The notes below the pieces were generated by a model, which worked only from the letters and a program-made list of their open reading frames with translations, ran no database searches and was not told the origin of the DNA. Position numbers and translations under genes: made by a program. Source: Gracilariopsis chorda (taxonomy: Eukaryota > Rhodophyta > Florideophyceae > Gracilariales > Gracilariaceae). Taken from it: DNA of 64,000 nt. The stretch covers positions 124,001 through 188,000 of the forward strand of contig NBIV01000026.1 of the NCBI GenBank assembly GCA_003194525.1, given 5' to 3'. Shown piece after piece: positions 1 through 12,219 of the stretch. Every line of letters begins with the position of its first letter. Position 1 is the stretch's first letter.

Positions 1-310
1 CTTCAAAACGACGTCCACTATTCTCTAAAAGGTATTAGAGACATTCATAGGCACAAGTGATATGAATTCAACTGTGAGGTACCGTATTTCCAAACGAAAG
101 TACTTGTCTCTTTGCTGCGGACAGCACTCTTACTCACCAGTGTCCAGAAATCAAATGTAGAGCTGTGGAAATAGTTGGTCTTCCCAGATCATCAAAACTC
201 TCTTCGATATTTGATAAAGGCCAGCAAATGTAGTTCATGACTTCATTCAACGATGGATAGTCAACACAGAAGCGAGATATATCATAATACTTCAGAGCAA
301 CGACAACAGG
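1..310 (-). pseudogene. Decayed Ty3/Gypsy reverse-transcriptase fragment
   Basis: Read on the minus strand, about 290 to 140 gives a peptide containing RFCVDYPSLNEV, then a P-L-x-x-I-E segment, and then a stretch ending LISGHW. This order matches the Gypsy RT finger and palm region (RFCVDYR.LN ... YPLPRID ... LDL.SGYWQ). The catalytic Asp of the LDL motif is not preserved and the frame is closed by stops on both sides. The fragment runs off the left edge of the window, so the element may continue there. It is in the opposite orientation to the Gypsy element at 1176-10243, so it is a separate insertion. Family assignment is moderate; it is clearly non-functional. Confidence 0.5.
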
Positions 311-1175
311 AAAACTCAGTCAGAAGCATATAAATAATTATAACAACCCGTAGAATATCACTGATCTATTTTCGCACAACAGCATTGTATTTTGAGAGAA
401 AGGGATTGTGCTCTACCTTTTATTAATGTTGGGGCCTTAAAGTCCAGCGAATGCTGCATTAAAACATCCAATAGAGGCGGAGCTTCCGAGCACAAAGCAA
501 TGAGGTCCTTCTTCATTGCCTCCAGCTCAGGACGACATGTAAATGATTTTGATAAGTGCTCAACGTTCGTCGCTGAACGAGCAGATCTTTGATCCTATTC
601 CTCGAAAACATTCTTTGATTCGGGGTTTCAACCATCTTCATTGTGATGTTCTCCCTCAGGATCGTTTTAAAATAAATGCAGAATTGTTTTGCCTTCTTGA
701 CCGTCAAATATGTGCAGTTTGAAGCAGATCCCATGCTGTACTAAAGGCACAAAATCTTTTTCAATCTACAACTTGATAAAGGTGATAAAAGACCAATATC
801 GAAGTCAATCGTAAAGTAATCACTGTTGGCACAGGAGTGGGGTACACTTGTCATCTTTCAATCATAACCCAAATGTAGACCAGAAGCCTTTTTGTAAAGA
901 GCACCGGTTAGCCTTTGATTATCAAGGCCCAAACACGTTTGTAATTCTTGCAATTATGGTAACCCTATGATTGCATGTAAATGTGGGTTAGTCGAAGAGA
1001 ATGAATTTCCAAAGTGTACTTGAACGTCCAAAGTTCACTGATATATGTCGTCGTATACATTTTAGAGCAGCTCGAGACCTATCACCCATTGTTATTTTTC
1101 TAGTGGCCAGTCGTGGCAATAAACTAAGGCTTTTAACAAATGAAATATAGGTGAGGCTTGGTATTGCTGTGGAGG
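311..1175. other. No gene recognised
   Basis: Only short, unrelated open frames occur here. Part of it may be more of the minus-strand retroelement whose RT relic lies at 140-290, but I recognise no domain. I see no RNA gene. Confidence 0.4.
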
Positions 1176-2107
1176 TGCAACGCGAAATGCGTGGAAATTG
1201 CAATGATGCTACTCATAGGAGTGCGACGCGGTTACCGTGACGGATGTACCGTATATGAGTTGGAACAGTACTAATTGATGCCAATGGGAGCGTTTACTGT
1301 GTGAAGTTTCACCTAGGAAGGTAGAAATCTAGAATGGATTGCAGAATGAGTGGACACATGTGCGCGTGTGCCACAGCAACATGCTGTAGTGATATGTTTT
1401 ACTTCCGTTGACCCCCCAGGGTGCCAGAAACTGGTCTGTCTACGTGTGTGGACCTGAGGAGGTGTGCACTATTATAGTTAATTATTATAGTTGATTATGG
1501 TAGTGTACATACTTAGGTGAGGACGACTTTGTCGTCGCGAGCACTTAGAAAAGTTAACCCGAGACTTCGGTCATTCATAACTGTTCAGTTTGGCCTGAGG
1601 TATCTGGCTCTGGATTGTGACGTCGTTGCGCCGTGTACTACTCCTCGCGGAGGGTCACCGCATTCGGTTCGCTCAATTGAACCGCTCGTTAAACATACAG
1701 GTACTCTGCGTTATAATTGTCGAGTGACATTTATCTACCGTGTGGTACTGGTATCGCCACTGTATTGGGTAATTTCTCCGATACATCCCGTGCATTTGCA
1801 CCCTCCTTCGCGTCTGTTTCTGCTTTCCGCATGACTCGCAGGGTGGGTTTTATCCGTCCTCGGAAGGCACCCCGCACCGGGTATATTCTAAACCACCGCA
1901 TGGCATGGCACACTGGTCTCTGGTTTTACCATCTTTCTGGCTCCAGTTCACCTCTCTTTATCCACCTCTGCGGTCAATCCGAAATACGTACGTAGTTACG
2001 CCCGTATTACAGGTATACAGAGAGCTCTGTCACTGGGTCTGCCTCCACTGGGAGGGAGGCCCCAGACAACTTGAGCGTGCTACCCAACCTTCCCGTTTTG
2101 CAGTACA
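1176..2107 (+). repeat. 5' LTR of the old Gypsy element
   Basis: Starts TGCAACGCG and ends ..TACA. It aligns over its whole length with 9312-10243, including the block GTCGTCGCGAGCACTTAGAA, and both copies measure 932 bp with these borders. Borders were chosen as the limits of similarity that also give TG...CA ends; the end could be off by a few bases. Confidence 0.8.
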
Positions 2108-2109
2108 AG

Positions 2110-2122
2110 TGGTCTCCCGACC
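2110..2122 (+). other. Putative primer-binding site
   Basis: Two bases after the 5' LTR lies TGGTCTCCCGACC, which begins with the TGG expected to pair with the CCA end of a tRNA primer. Position fits a PBS; the tRNA identity was not determined. Confidence 0.45.
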
Positions 2123-2622
2123 TTTAAAGGTTGAATCGTGCGTGGTTACTTCAATGAAATAACCATAATTGGTTCACTTTGAAGAGGGAAGACGCACGTG
2201 GAAGTCCAAGAACTGGTGATCAGTTGGACCATCTTGTGGTGTTCGAGTGGTCTTGGTGAAGATATGTTTTGTGTTTTGTTCTCAGGTCTTCGAATATCTC
2301 GTAATTGAGCTCTTCAGTACTCTCAGTGGATTGGCTGGCCAATTGATAATTGCCATCAACCTCTCAGGGTTCTTTTGCAGGATCGTCCGGCATTCTTCAG
2401 TCTGCTGCACCGCGTTCGCCTGGTTCTACTGTCCAGAATTCAACTACATATGAGTTCGTTCTGGATGTTCGGAGAACACCGTCTGTTGCTTCAGGTCCGC
2501 GAGAAGTCGCAATGGTTATTCAACCTGTGGTTGAAACAACGTCAGCGCTTGTTCCGGGTCGCAATGTTGCTTTGGAGTAGTCTCGGCTCGAGTCTCGCCT
2601 GGAAATCGTTACTGCGACACAT

Positions 2623-4236
2623 TTGGAACTCTTGCAGACTGCAACTGAGCGTAGACGTAAGGTGGAAAACGTCCAGGTTCCGGATGTCTCTAACGATCTA
2701 CGTCGTTTGAGACGGGACGTGAATTCTATCTCGGAACATCTTGGTACACTCGAGTCTTTTATGAAGGGTTATCAGAAATTTAACGATGAAGTTCGTGAAG
2801 CGACAGTTCAAATACACTCGCGTCTAGATATTCTTGAAGAAACAATCCGTATGGATGAAGCCGTGGATGCACGTGCTCAAGAAGAAGATGCATTGCTTGG
2901 TTCGATTTACTGCTCGTGCAAACGAAGTCAGCTTAAATCCAAAAAGGGAGTTCGCATCGATTCAGACTCATCAGTTTCAGACTCTGACAGTCACACGAGT
3001 GATTTCTCTTCGGATTTATCGATTTCCGATATCGATCATGGGATATCTCGCGGGACACGTTCTTAAGCCACGTACTACACTCATGGAAGTATTCACTCTC
3101 GCGAGAAGGGACGGCGCCACCTTACGCTTAAAGAGCTGAAGCCGACGAGTCTTCTTTTCAGGAAACGTTTATCGTACCAATACTATCGCCTTAACGATTC
3201 ATCGAATGATCGATCGTCACGAGGAACCGGAAAAGTCAGGGAATATATCAAAAGAATGATTCTAACCTTACGGAATCGCTTTAATGGTGAAGATCCAATC
3301 TTTGTTCTTGAATTCCTTGCGGCGTTCGTTCAGAAGGCTGATATACTCGGGATGAGTGAAGCACAAGCGTATGTCACTTTACCCTACTCTCTGGCCGGTA
3401 TGGCTGAGGATCAGTTCAATTCCGTTCGTATATCTGCCCGTGCACCAAAGCGTGGCGTAAGCTTTTCACCCGAAGCGGTTCAATAATTTCTCAGGTCCTA
3501 CGAAACTGTTAATGCTATACAGGGTGCGATACTAGCTTTGCGTGATACAAGGCAGAAGCCTGGAAAGACCGAAACGGTTTATTCGACGCCTTTGAATACG
3601 GCGTTTCTCCGTTATGGTAATGTGCATTCCGCCCAGGAAGGCTGCACCATGTTTGTTCATGTTCTTGATGCGGCTACAAGATCTTTGTTTGCTGGCCATA
3701 GCGAAGAGAAACGGAGAGTTACCTACCTCGATTTGGTTCAACTTGCCTAAGCCAAAGGAGATACTTATTGTGCTCCACATACGTCGATAAGTCGACCGTC
3801 GAGAGCTCTTTAGCTAGAAGGATCATCCTCTTTATCGCTATTTCATGATAGAACCCGAACAGGTGTTAACGAAAACATCCATTTTGCTGGTAGTGACCCA
3901 GACTCGTTGGGAACTACAGATTTCCTGTAAACATGAACTCCGACCGCGCGTGGAGACCCTGCGTGTTATGGAGGCATTCGCGTTCCAGCAGCTCTGCTCA
4001 CTTTTGCAAACAACGGTACGCGTCACACCCATCCGGGTTGGAAGGACATGACACAACTTCGGGTGGAGATTCGACCATCGAATGCTTCAGCCCAGCTGAT
4101 ATGTGTTATGTGCTACCTACATGGTCATTTTGCACCCAAATGCATATTCCCAATGCGGAACGGGTTGAAGATCATCGCACAGTACAAAGCCCTCACGCCT
4201 GAAGAGAAGACTCTTGTTAGGAGTACGTCATACTAA
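2623..4236 (+). pseudogene. Gag-like region with coiled coil and CCHC zinc knuckle
   Basis: The first open stretch (2623-3066) is charged and heptad-like, ending in a Ser/Asp-rich tail. A second piece (3256-3486, RNRFNGEDPIFVLEFLAAF) resembles a capsid segment. Near 4101-4142 the frame reads CVMC-YLHG-H-FAPK-C, a perfect C-x2-C-x4-H-x4-C nucleic-acid-binding knuckle. These pieces lie in different frames separated by stops. The order after the LTR and before the protease is as expected for a Gypsy gag. Non-functional as it stands. Confidence 0.65.
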
Positions 4237-4507
4237 CAACGGAAGTTCCTTCAAGCAGATCTGCATCAAGTGTCAGGAGACCATGCCGTTCAAGCACCTT
4301 ACCTTGTTGACCAGGTTGAAGACGGAGTACCTGCGAATGGAGTTCAATCGGGATCCTCCGAAGTGGTCTATCTACCGCATTTGATGCAACCTGCTTCGAA
4401 AAAATAACCTCGGGAGTTTCCCCTTCGGGAGGGGCATCGTCTAAGCCAAAGTAAAACACACCCGAGGCAGAACAGCTTCGCTACCCACATTTAAAATCCT
4501 TACACGG

Positions 4508-5404
4508 ATGATGGCTGAAACAGACGGTTACTCAGACCAGTTAATGGTTCTATGTCGACCGTGGGTACATTCCCGTAATCTACGTATCCCGGATAGAGTC
4601 TTGGTGATGGCCAAGAGAAACTACAACATTTATGCGGAACTCGGCAACTCCAACCAGTTTATGGTTCGACAGTTGTCTGTTGTTGACACTGGAGCAGCAC
4701 CCAACTTGATCCACAGAGATTGGGTACCAACGACACTTCGCGGTAACATTCGCTTTGAACCTACGATGGATATCGCCGATGCTAATAACAACCCGCCAAA
4801 GACCTGTGGGTATATATCACTTCTGGTGAGATTAGGAACCTGTCTGATACAACTGAACTTCGTTGTATGGGAAAAGCTCGCAGCACCAGTAATACGCGGT
4901 GGTAATTTCTGTGATCACCTTCTTGAAGCTACTCGCCCTTGTGCAAAAACAATGGAGATGGAGAACGGATACAACTTGCCAACTGTGCGGAAACAGTTGA
5001 AACGCGCTACGCGTAAGCGCGTTTTGATATCCGCCGCACAGGAGGTTACCGATATGAATCCAGTTTCTACGAAGTTTCGTATTTGCAAGTCCGTTGCAAT
5101 ACCACCGGAGTCAGAGACTTGGGTGTCAGTTGTTACCGAACAGCATGGTGTGCACGTCATTCAACCGTTACCTTCACTTTACGACAGTCTTCAACTCGCA
5201 CTTGCGAATGGTGTTGTTTCGGTTGAACCCTACAAACCTTTTCAGGTCTTGGTTGCTACCTTCGGCGAAACCACCCAGTGGTTAGTCAAGAACCAAGTAA
5301 TTGGTTCCGCTCTTCCGCAACCGGCAGCAATCATTACGAAGAGGTTATCTGTTGCTGAGGTTCTGGATATTACAGAACCTAAGGAGGTGAAGAGTGCTGG
5401 TTAA
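4508..5404 (+). pseudogene. Gypsy aspartic protease region
   Basis: An open stretch of 298 codons contains VVDTGAAPNLI at about residues 57-67, the retropepsin active site (hydrophobic-hydrophobic-D-T-G-A). The downstream VIRGGNFCDHL matches the second conserved retropepsin element (I-L-G-x-D-F). This piece is itself uninterrupted but is cut off from gag and RT by stops and frame changes, so the element could not make a normal polyprotein. It lies between the zinc knuckle and RT, the usual Gypsy order. Confidence 0.75.
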
Positions 5405-5557
5405 GCCAAATTCTCGCAAGCGAATAGCGAATAATCGGATTCAGTACCAATGGAACCCCGAAAGGGTATTGTACCGCCCAGTTGTGACCAGAAGGAACCT
5501 GCTGAGAAGTTGAAAAACTCGGATTTAAGTCATTTTCTTGGATGAAATCGCGAAAGC

Positions 5558-6960
5558 TTGCGAGATACGCTGCGGGAGTTTACCTGCATGTGGGATGGCT
5601 CCCTCAGAAAAATAAGAATGACGAAACACCGTATTGATCTCCCTCCAGATACAATGCCAATCGCACAACAACCATATCGGGCACGGCCGAAAGCTCGGGA
5701 AGAACAGAAATCTCAAGTTGAGATGATGCTACGCGCTGGCGTGATAGACCCTGCTCAATCTTCATGGGCTGCCCCAGTCTTATTGTTTCCGAAACCCGAT
5801 GGATCTTGGCGGTTCTGTATTGATTACCGACGTCTTAGTGCGCTTACCGTCAAAGACGTTTATCCAACTCCTCGGATGGACAAATATCTTGACTCACTTG
5901 TGAATGCTACGCTTTTCACCGCCTTAGACACCAACTGGGGTTATTGGCAGGTTCCAACCCGAGAGGATGATCGCGATGAAACCGCATTTGTGTGTCACCA
6001 AGGATTGCTTGGGTTCCCAGAGATGCCGTTCGGGTTAACTAATGCACCTGCTACGTTCCAAAGTGCTTTTGATATATTGTTAGCTCAATTCAAGTGGAAA
6101 ACCTGCTTGGCATACCTGGACGAGATCATCGTATTTTCTGATAACGTGGATGACCACTTAACCCATGGACGCGACATCATGCGTGCACTGCGCGATGCAG
6201 GAATAACTATTAAGTGGAATAAATGCAAGCTTTTTTCAGATTCTGTGAAATAGCTTGGACATATCATTCGTCCTGGTCAACTCTCTTTGGATGAAGTTCG
6301 AGACAGATCGCTTAAGAATGCGAAGCATCCGGTAACGCAGAAGGAACTAAGGTCCTTCCCTAGATTTTGGAACGTATACCGACGTTTTGTACCCGGCTTT
6401 TCGGACATCGCAGCTCCCCTTAACAGGCTCCTAACCAAGGGAAAACCAGTGAGCTTGGTACCTTTTGGTGACGCAGAATCTACTGCTTTCTCCAAGCTTT
6501 TGGATGCTGGTACCTCACCACCAATCTTGGCTCTTTCCAAACTTGGGCTTCCCTATAAAGTGGAAACTGGTGCTAGTGATAACCAGGCTGAATTTACAAT
6601 ATCTCAGGTCACAGAAGACGGTGTGAGAACTCCCATCGTATACTGGTGAAGAAGTGTAAATGTGCACGAACGTAACTAATCAGTTTCTGAGAAATGGTGT
6701 CTTGCCTTTGTATGGGTATTGACAACGCTCCGACCCTACCTTATGGGTACTCACTTTAAGGTATCTGCGGATCACGCATGTCTCCGTTGGCTCTTAGAGA
6801 TCACTGAACCTTCCGGTCGCTTGATGCGTTGGCGCTTACGCCTATGGGAGTTCGATTTCGATATCCTATAAAACAAACGATCCTTTAATGCTCACGACGA
6901 TGCGTTATCCCGACTGGTAACTAATGCAGAAGCAGAAACCATAGCGGACCTAGATATACC
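5558..6960 (+). pseudogene. Gypsy reverse transcriptase and RNase H region
   Basis: 5558-6253 reads as RT: VIDPAQSSWAAPVLLFPKPDGS, then FCIDYRRLSALT, ALDTNWGYWQVP, PFGLTNAPATFQ and AYLDEIIVFSDN. The last motif normally reads YLDD; here the second catalytic aspartate is glutamate, which should inactivate the enzyme. A TAG at 6251-6253 closes the frame. 6287-6649 continues with the RT thumb and connection (FPRFWNVYRRFVPGFS). About 6700-6960 reads as RNase H, with the tract KVSADHACLRWLL resembling TDH..L.WL. Several stops separate the parts. Confidence 0.85.
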
Positions 6961-6967
6961 ATGCTTC

Positions 6968-8250
6968 ATGGTTGGATACCTACATGGAAGTGCTGAAATC
7001 CTTTTGGATTATGTATGTGACGACATGTTGTCTACCCAAAGCTCGGAACCACCAGCTGGTTCATTTGTAACTAGTGCTCCGGGTGAGATGATCCGTGAAC
7101 AACACTTGGATTTTTTCTGCACGCAGATTCCAGCACGGCTAAACGGAAGAGATCGAATACCGTATGTGGTGCATGATCAAAGATATCTGGTTAGATTGGT
7201 CGAATCTACACCACAAACTGTGGTACCGCACTCATTGCAACAGCAAGTCTTACATATATCCCACTATGTGAAGTTAGGAGCTCACCCTGGTGGTCGAAAG
7301 TTATATTTAAACCTCAGCATGAACTTCTACTGGCCCGCTATGGCATTTGAATGCTATTCAGTTCGCAGTTCTTGTACGGAGTGTGCTAAGAATAACGTGA
7401 AGCTACGTAAGTACTCTAAGAATTTAACTCTATTCCCAGCTCGGGCACCACTGTAATTCGTCGCCATTGATATACTTGGAGAGCTTATCCGAACACCTCT
7501 AGGACACAAGTTCTTACTTGTCATAACCGATTGGTTTTCTAAACTGGTACGGACAGTGCCGTTGAAACGTGTTACTGCTAGTGTAGTGGCGCATGCTTTT
7601 TCACTCACTGAATTTTCGTATACTGTCCACACGTGAGTCTGCTCTCAGATAATGGGGACCTGTTCACTTCTAAGTTTTTATAGGATGTCTGTCGAATCTT
7701 GAAGATCTAGAACTTGTTCAAAATGACCTATTACCCCCAAAGCAATGGGAAGATAGAACGATTTATTCGTACAATGATTAATGCATTAAGATCCTATGTG
7801 GCGGATCACCCCAAGGAATGGGGTTTGTACAAAAATGCTATCACGTATGCCTACAATACCCAGGGTCATCGAGTTACTCCGCTTTCCACTTTTGAGCTGG
7901 TCCTTTCCCGTATCCCACCACCCGTGGCTATCAAGGCACAACCGACTCTCTTGAAGTACCCTTCCCCATGTTCATACCGTGAATTGTGGAAACGATGGCT
8001 AACCACGACATTACCGATTGCTCGGATAGCTATGACGAAAGCTGAGGACGCGTACAAGCGTAACTTTGATAGCAAAGTTCGTACACCTCTTCCAAAGGTT
8101 TCTAAAAACGATTTTTTGTTCGTAGGCAAAGAGTACTATAATCATGAGAAGGAACGCCGTCAAAAGCCCTCCCCAACTGTGGATAGACACTATCGAGTGG
8201 TATCTAGTGATGCAAGCACAGATGTGTTGGATATTAACAACCAACACTAA
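6968..8250 (+). pseudogene. Gypsy integrase region
   Basis: 6968-7456 contains an HHCC-like zinc module (HISHYVKLGAHPGG ... SSCTEC). After a TAA the same frame continues FVAIDILGEL, carrying the first catalytic Asp, and near 7640-7670 LLSDNGDLFTS carries the second. 7714-8250 reads YYPQSNGKIERF with the catalytic Glu, followed by the C-terminal region. No chromodomain was seen. Stops and frame changes between these blocks show the gene is dead, although each catalytic residue is still recognisable. Confidence 0.85.
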
Positions 8251-9311
8251 CGGATATCACGCGATCGCGTCACCCATGCTCCTAAACCTAACATGGAAGT
8301 GTTTATCGCTCCTGCGACGCTTTCAGGGGTATCCCAACAGATGGACCGTAGCCTAGGGTTTCTATGTCCTCGCACCCTGCGATTCTTCCCACGCCGGATC
8401 GTGGTTTAGCCGATCTACCTTTGCAAGCGGATTTTCAACCCGTTGAGTCTTGTGGTACAAAACGGAGTGATCCGCAAGTACTCACTCCAGTAACACCCCC
8501 CCTGAGGTTGTTTATGCTCCTCCAGCTCTGGCTAAGGAGGGGGAGGGTGATGGTGAAATCGCTTTCGATGTATCTCCGTCACTAGAAAATCCGCTCGCTG
8601 GATCTCGTCGCAACGCTGCGTTGGCTGCAGAGTGAGGACCTTCTACTAAGGAACCGAACCTTCGAGTCATAGGAGATGCTACGCCTCAACTCAAAGAGAG
8701 TAACGTTAGTAAGGATCAGACTACTCCTATACGGCTACTTGATAATCTCTCCAAGTTCTTCCAACTTGGAGAGAATATCGACTAGCCAGCATGACGAAAC
8801 CCAATCAGACACTACTCAAGCGTCCAGGACAGTCAAGGAAGCTTAATGTTTGATCAAAACCGTTTCCCTCGATAATCAGATTTGCAATGCAATTATCAAA
8901 GAGTTAAAGATGATAGGCGCACAGAACGCTCTTCTATCAACAAAGCACCTCTTGTTAGAATATAATGAGGTGCAGTGATCAATTAATATGCAGAGCATTA
9001 GAACACTGAGTACTGAACAGCTAACTTCTAACCATGACAATAATTTGACCCAGGAAATTGGATGAACTACGGTGAGAATCGTAGGCACAGAAAATGGCGA
9101 TAAAAAATTCAATACGTCAGAATAGACGTACCAGTTTTTACAAATGGACTTATAACTGCAGACCCCTCAACTAATATATACCAGGAACAAAGCGTAACTC
9201 AGCGTGGGGACAGAAAACCCGCCTTTGAAGCAGTAAAGTATTGTCGTTTACTTTATGTACAGAGGGATGGTCAAATGACAGCTGCGAGACAGAGATTCAT
9301 GCAATGTGTGG
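8251..9311 (+). other. 3' part of old Gypsy element, non-coding or decayed
   Basis: Between the end of the integrase and the 3' LTR only short broken frames remain. No envelope-like gene, chromodomain or clear polypurine tract was recognised. Confidence 0.4.
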
Positions 9312-10243
9312 TGCAACGCGAAATGCATAGAAACCGCAATGATGGTACTCATAAGAGTGCGACGCGGATACCATGATGGCTCTACCGTATATGATTTGGA
9401 ACCGTATGAGGTGATGCAAATGGGATGGTTTACTGCGTTAAGTTTCACCAAGGAAGGTAAGAATCTAGAATGGATTGCAGGATGAGTAAACGCGTATGCA
9501 CGTGTGTGACAGCACCATGCTAGAGTGTTATGTTTTACTTGGATTGACCCCTCAGGGTGCCTGAAACTGGCCTGCCCACGTGTTTGGACCTGGGGAGGTG
9601 TGCACTATTATATTTAATTATTATAGCTGATTATGGTAGTGCACGTACCTAGGTGAGCACGACTTCGTCGTCGCGAGCACTTAGAAATGTTAACACGAGA
9701 CTTCGTTCATTCATAAAAGTTCAGTTTGGCCTGAAGTATCCGGCTCTTGATTGTAACGTCGTTGCGCCGTGTATTACTCCTCGCAGAGATTCACTGCATT
9801 CGGTTCGCTCAATTTAACCACTCGGTAAACATACAGATAATCTGTTTCATAATTGTCGCGTGAAATTTATGTACCATGTAGTACTGGTATCGCCACTGTA
9901 CTGGGTAACTTTTCCGATACATCCCGTGCATGTGCACCCTCCGTCGGGTCTGTTTCTGCTTTCCGCACCACCTGTCGGGTGGTTTTACCCCGTCCTCGGA
10001 AGGTACCCTTCACCGGGTATATTCGAAACCGCCGCATCGCATGGCACACCACTGTCTGTATTTACAGTCTTTCTGGCTTCCATTCACCTTTCTTTGTCCA
10101 CCTCTGTGGTCAACCCGAAATACGTACGTAGTTACGCTCGTATTACAGATATAAAGAGGGCTCTGTCACTGGGTCTGCCTCCACAGGGAGGGAGGCCCCG
10201 AACACCTTGAGTGTGATACCCAACCTTCGGGTGTTGCACTACA
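9312..10243 (+). repeat. 3' LTR of the old Gypsy element
   Basis: Direct repeat of 1176-2107 with the same TGCAACGCG start and TACA end and the same 932-bp length. In the first 60 bases I count about seven differences from the 5' LTR. Confidence 0.8.
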
Positions 10244-10259
10244 ACTGTAGAGTAGAACA

Positions 10260-11880
10260 TTGCTGAAATAGACGTTCTATATATCTTCACTGAGACGGCT
10301 TTTAGTTTGCTGGTCGTTGGACCTCTTTTTGTGCAGTAATGGTTAGAGATACACCTTGCTTCAAAAACAATATATTGCTTTGCTTCTCAGCCTCATCAGC
10401 GAACACTCGCAAAAGTCCTCCAAATATGAAGCCACCTAAGCTAATGGCAACTTGGACAAGAAAAAAATAGATCCCAACATGATCTGATACTGATGACTTC
10501 AGATTAGTCGAAAATCCCTTCGTTCTCTCTGTTTGTCTATTATATGTTCTCTCTCCGATGTACGGGAGTGACAAACGGTCTTTCGTTCTGGTTTCTACAG
10601 AAACGAGATGTTCTCTATGGTATTTAGCACGGACGGTACAACAGCCTCGGAGGCCTTAGGTTTCTTCGGCAAGACATACCGATCAAGAATACGTTCGGTA
10701 ATCATGGCGGTGTCTACTTATAGACATTCCATGAAAAAAGCTACGTGCTGATTTCTAGAAAAGAATGTATTACAATTGTTGGAAGACTTGCGGTTCTTCT
10801 CAGCCTTGAACTCATCATGAGCCTTTGCTCTTCACATATCTTTGTTTCCAGTCCTCAGGTTCTTCCACATCAAGTAGTTATAGAACGCAACAAATTGTTA
10901 CATCTTCCACACTGATTATTCTGATGTGAGCTATAAGTACATCTTAAAGCTCCATTGCCGCGTTTCTTGCGATTAGACCTTGTTCGCATTGAGGTATCCA
11001 GTGAAGGGTCGATTGATGCGTTTCATCCACAACCAAATACAGCTATGCAGGATAGTGACTTAAATTGCTCGATTTATGCTCCAAGCACTGAACAGCTTGT
11101 TATAGACATTGCACACGTTTCTTTGGTTTAAGTAGAAAGGATTGTGAAGTGATTGTCCGCACGACAAATGAGGTAAATTTATGCCTTTCTCGTCATGTTT
11201 TACCGTACTCTTCTTGATTCAAACTCATCTGGTCTCTTGATCAACACAAACTGGGACATATCTATTTGTTGCAACATTGCGTTTTTCAGGAGCCTGTACT
11301 TCCCCTGCCCACCGAGGCTAGCCTTTTCGCAACACTAGTCCGTTCCATTCAAAGACTTAAAAAGTTTAAACTGTTGGTTGTTGGAAATTGCAAGCCGTTC
11401 CTCTACAGATAAGCTTTGAAGATCTTCATCAACTGCAAACATCTCGATCGACGAACATTTGAGAATAAGATAATGCAAGGTGTCTTCATACCACACCCCA
11501 TCAGTTGCGTAGAAATCCTATTAGAATTCAAATTCTTCAATCTCCAAAAAGGTATCCAATGATTTGAAAAGCTTTCTCTTCCAAAGATTCTCCTTTCATA
11601 ACAATGCTTCATAATAAATGAAGAACTTGACCACATCATCTTGGGAACTGCCTTCGAAAATGTATGCGGGAAAGACCGCACCAAAGTCGTGATTCTTCTC
11701 AAGAGTACCCATGTTCGTGCAGGTTTCCAGGCCAAGAGGTGTTGTTTAGGTCTGAGACATAGGTCTTTGTGGGTGTTTTACATTTTACCAGCGAAGAATA
11801 CTGACGTTTTGTTCTTATTCAATGGTGGGGGCACGGAGCCATTATAATGCTGCAAGATTACACAAGGGGACTGGACATGG
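10260..11880 (-). pseudogene. Decayed unidentified protein-coding sequence
   Basis: The minus strand shows several protein-like stretches in changing frames: DDVVKFFIYYEALL and ESLEEKAFQIIGYLLEIEEF near 11.6 kb, WYEDTLHYLILKCSSIEMF near 11.5 kb, MITERILDRYVLPKKPKAS near 10.7 kb, and a 10574-10302 frame with a hydrophobic span (YFFLVQVAISLGGFIFGGLL) suggesting a membrane segment. Their order is consistent with one minus-strand gene, but frame changes and stops break it, and no GT-AG introns were firmly placed. I do not recognise the family. It could be a decayed host gene or part of an unknown element. Confidence 0.35.
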
Positions 11881-12039
11881 TACACAAGTAGAAATAAAGG
11901 AGCCGGAACGAGATTGATAATCAATGCCATTACTGTCGCATACGTCTACGAAACATGACAGCTAACTAATATGACTCTTGACTGACAGAATGCAGTAACT
12001 CTTTGGTTAGTTAAGTCAGTAGTGTTTTGGGAGGTAGAA

Positions 12040-12072
12040 GGGGCGCCTGTGCGTGCTACGCACGCAGGCCTT
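12040..12072. repeat. GC-rich imperfect hairpin
   Basis: The sequence GTGCGTGCTACGCAC forms a 5-bp stem with a 5-base loop inside a larger imperfect palindrome bounded by GCCTG and CAGGC. It lies just beyond the Helitron 3' module and resembles the GCGTGC...GCACGC hairpins of that module. Confidence 0.4.
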
Positions 12073-12219
12073 AGGATGGCTCCGTTGACTGTGCCATCAG
12101 TCTTAGAGAAAAGCTCAATCAAAGGTTTAATTTAGCAAAGTAGTACACATAACGCATATGTGCATATAACGTGCTTTGAAATCTTCGTTTATCAAGGCAT
12201 AACCCAAAAAAGTAGCAAT

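Larger units (their letters stand above)
1176..10243 (+). mobile_element. Old full-length Ty3/Gypsy LTR retrotransposon, inactivated
   Basis: Two direct repeats of equal length (932 bp) bound a region that reads, in order on the plus strand, gag-like coiled coil and zinc knuckle, aspartic protease, reverse transcriptase, RNase H and integrase. RT before integrase defines Ty3/Gypsy. All coding parts are interrupted by stops or frame changes, and the two LTRs differ at roughly one base in ten in the stretches I compared by eye, so the insertion is old. No matching target-site duplication is visible: the five bases before the 5' LTR are GGAGG and those after the 3' LTR are ACTGT. Confidence 0.85.

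Noticed and set aside
9853..10131. Open frames inside the 932-bp LTRs (also 1717-1995)
   Set aside because: The related frames occur in both LTR copies only because the LTRs are homologous; no protein motif is present and several frames overlap.
1171..10253. CTGTGGAGG / CTGTAGAGT as a target duplication of the old Gypsy element
   Set aside because: The similarity is not adjacent to the LTR borders on both sides and has mismatches; it is probably chance.
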